Shown here in pieces: positions 63,922-64,000 of a stretch of 64,000 nt of DNA (the stretch's first letter is position 1; every line of letters starts with the position of its first letter). The stretch is from Lachnospiraceae bacterium (GTDB taxonomy: Bacteria; Bacillota; Clostridia; Lachnospirales; Lachnospiraceae). The notes below the pieces were generated by a model, which worked only from the letters and a program-made list of their open reading frames with translations, was not told where the DNA came from and ran no database searches. The stretch is taken from positions 1 to 64,000 of the forward strand of contig JAFLTA010000010.1 of assembly GCA_022510685.1 (NCBI GenBank), given 5' to 3'. The translations under genes were made by a program, and so were the position numbers.

Positions 63922-64000
63922 TTACTTGTTATTTGATGAATAGAACTCCTCACCGGTATCGAGACAGATTGCCGCAAGTCTTCCATCCGGTCTGTAACAT
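63922..64000 (-). CDS. 3' end of an unidentified gene
   Basis: Only the last 25 codons are in the window, ending CYRPDGRLAAICLDTGEEFY and then SSNNK with a TAA at 63922. The LDTGEEFYSS ending recalls the DTGERYLS end of cysteine synthase-like proteins, but this is too short to name. A second open frame through the same bases cannot be excluded. A GGGG/CCCC stem at 63902-63918 may be its terminator. Confidence 0.4.
   Translation of the reverse strand, partial: CYRPDGRLAAICLDTGEEFYSSNNK

Noticed and set aside
1-64000. CRISPR arrays, rRNA, tRNA and intact insertion sequences
   Set aside because: No regularly spaced direct repeats, no tRNA cloverleaf or rRNA sequence, and no transposase with conserved DDE or HUH motifs were recognised.

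Overview
The window reads as a chromosomal segment of an anaerobic, spore-forming, low-to-moderate G+C Bacillota, most likely a Lachnospiraceae-type Clostridium relative. The signs are a class III (oxygen-sensitive) ribonucleotide reductase under an NrdR box, a T-box leader on leuA, a Gram-positive LexA box on recA, RNase Y, RecU, SpmA, PdxS/PdxT with a MocR-type regulator, and strong GGAGG ribosome-binding sites nearly everywhere. Most genes lie on the minus strand. There are no rRNA or tRNA genes, no CRISPR array and no intact transposase.

Layout: 0-2.5 kb, end of a sugar-binding lipoprotein and a chemotaxis receptor. 2.6-7.1 kb, fabF, then the pyridoxal phosphate synthase genes pdxS-pdxT divergent from pdxR. 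7-16 kb, single genes: HTH membrane regulator, Fe-S aldo/keto reductase, two lipoproteins, a large family 2 glycoside hydrolase, a GNAT acetyltransferase. 15.8-18.9 kb, an unusual cluster whose centre is a soluble protein resembling the cytoplasmic parts of flagellar MotA joined to a FliG C-terminal domain, beside a winged-helix regulator. 19.1-24.0 kb, an accessory island: PD-(D/E)XK-like nuclease, RNase J-like metallo-beta-lactamase protein, tyrosine-phosphatase-like protein, a multi-hairpin element with a possible three-way junction, and a RhuM-Fic/Doc protein. 24.1-36.4 kb, two ABC transporter operons in tandem, the first with two lipoproteins.

36.8-53 kb is mostly housekeeping: alkA-like glycosylase and exoA, galT, T-box-leuA, nrdD, an rsmF/rluA/recU operon, a LytM peptidase, proC, an ASKHA/DUF4445 protein and rny. 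53.3-58.3 kb holds recX-recA, a two-gene operon with a DUF1653 protein, a DUF1292 protein and spmA. 58.3-63.9 kb is a complete potABCD polyamine transporter operon with an unusually long PotA, followed upstream by a metallophosphoesterase.

Two families of short hairpin repeats are scattered between genes. Family A has about 50 bp with AGCATAACGG ends and three copies. Family B is built on AGGAAAC/GTTTCCT arms and has two copies. The best candidate for something undescribed is the MotA/FliG-like fusion at 16.7-17.6 kb; the hairpin-rich element at 22.4-22.6 kb and the nuclease/phosphatase island around it come next.
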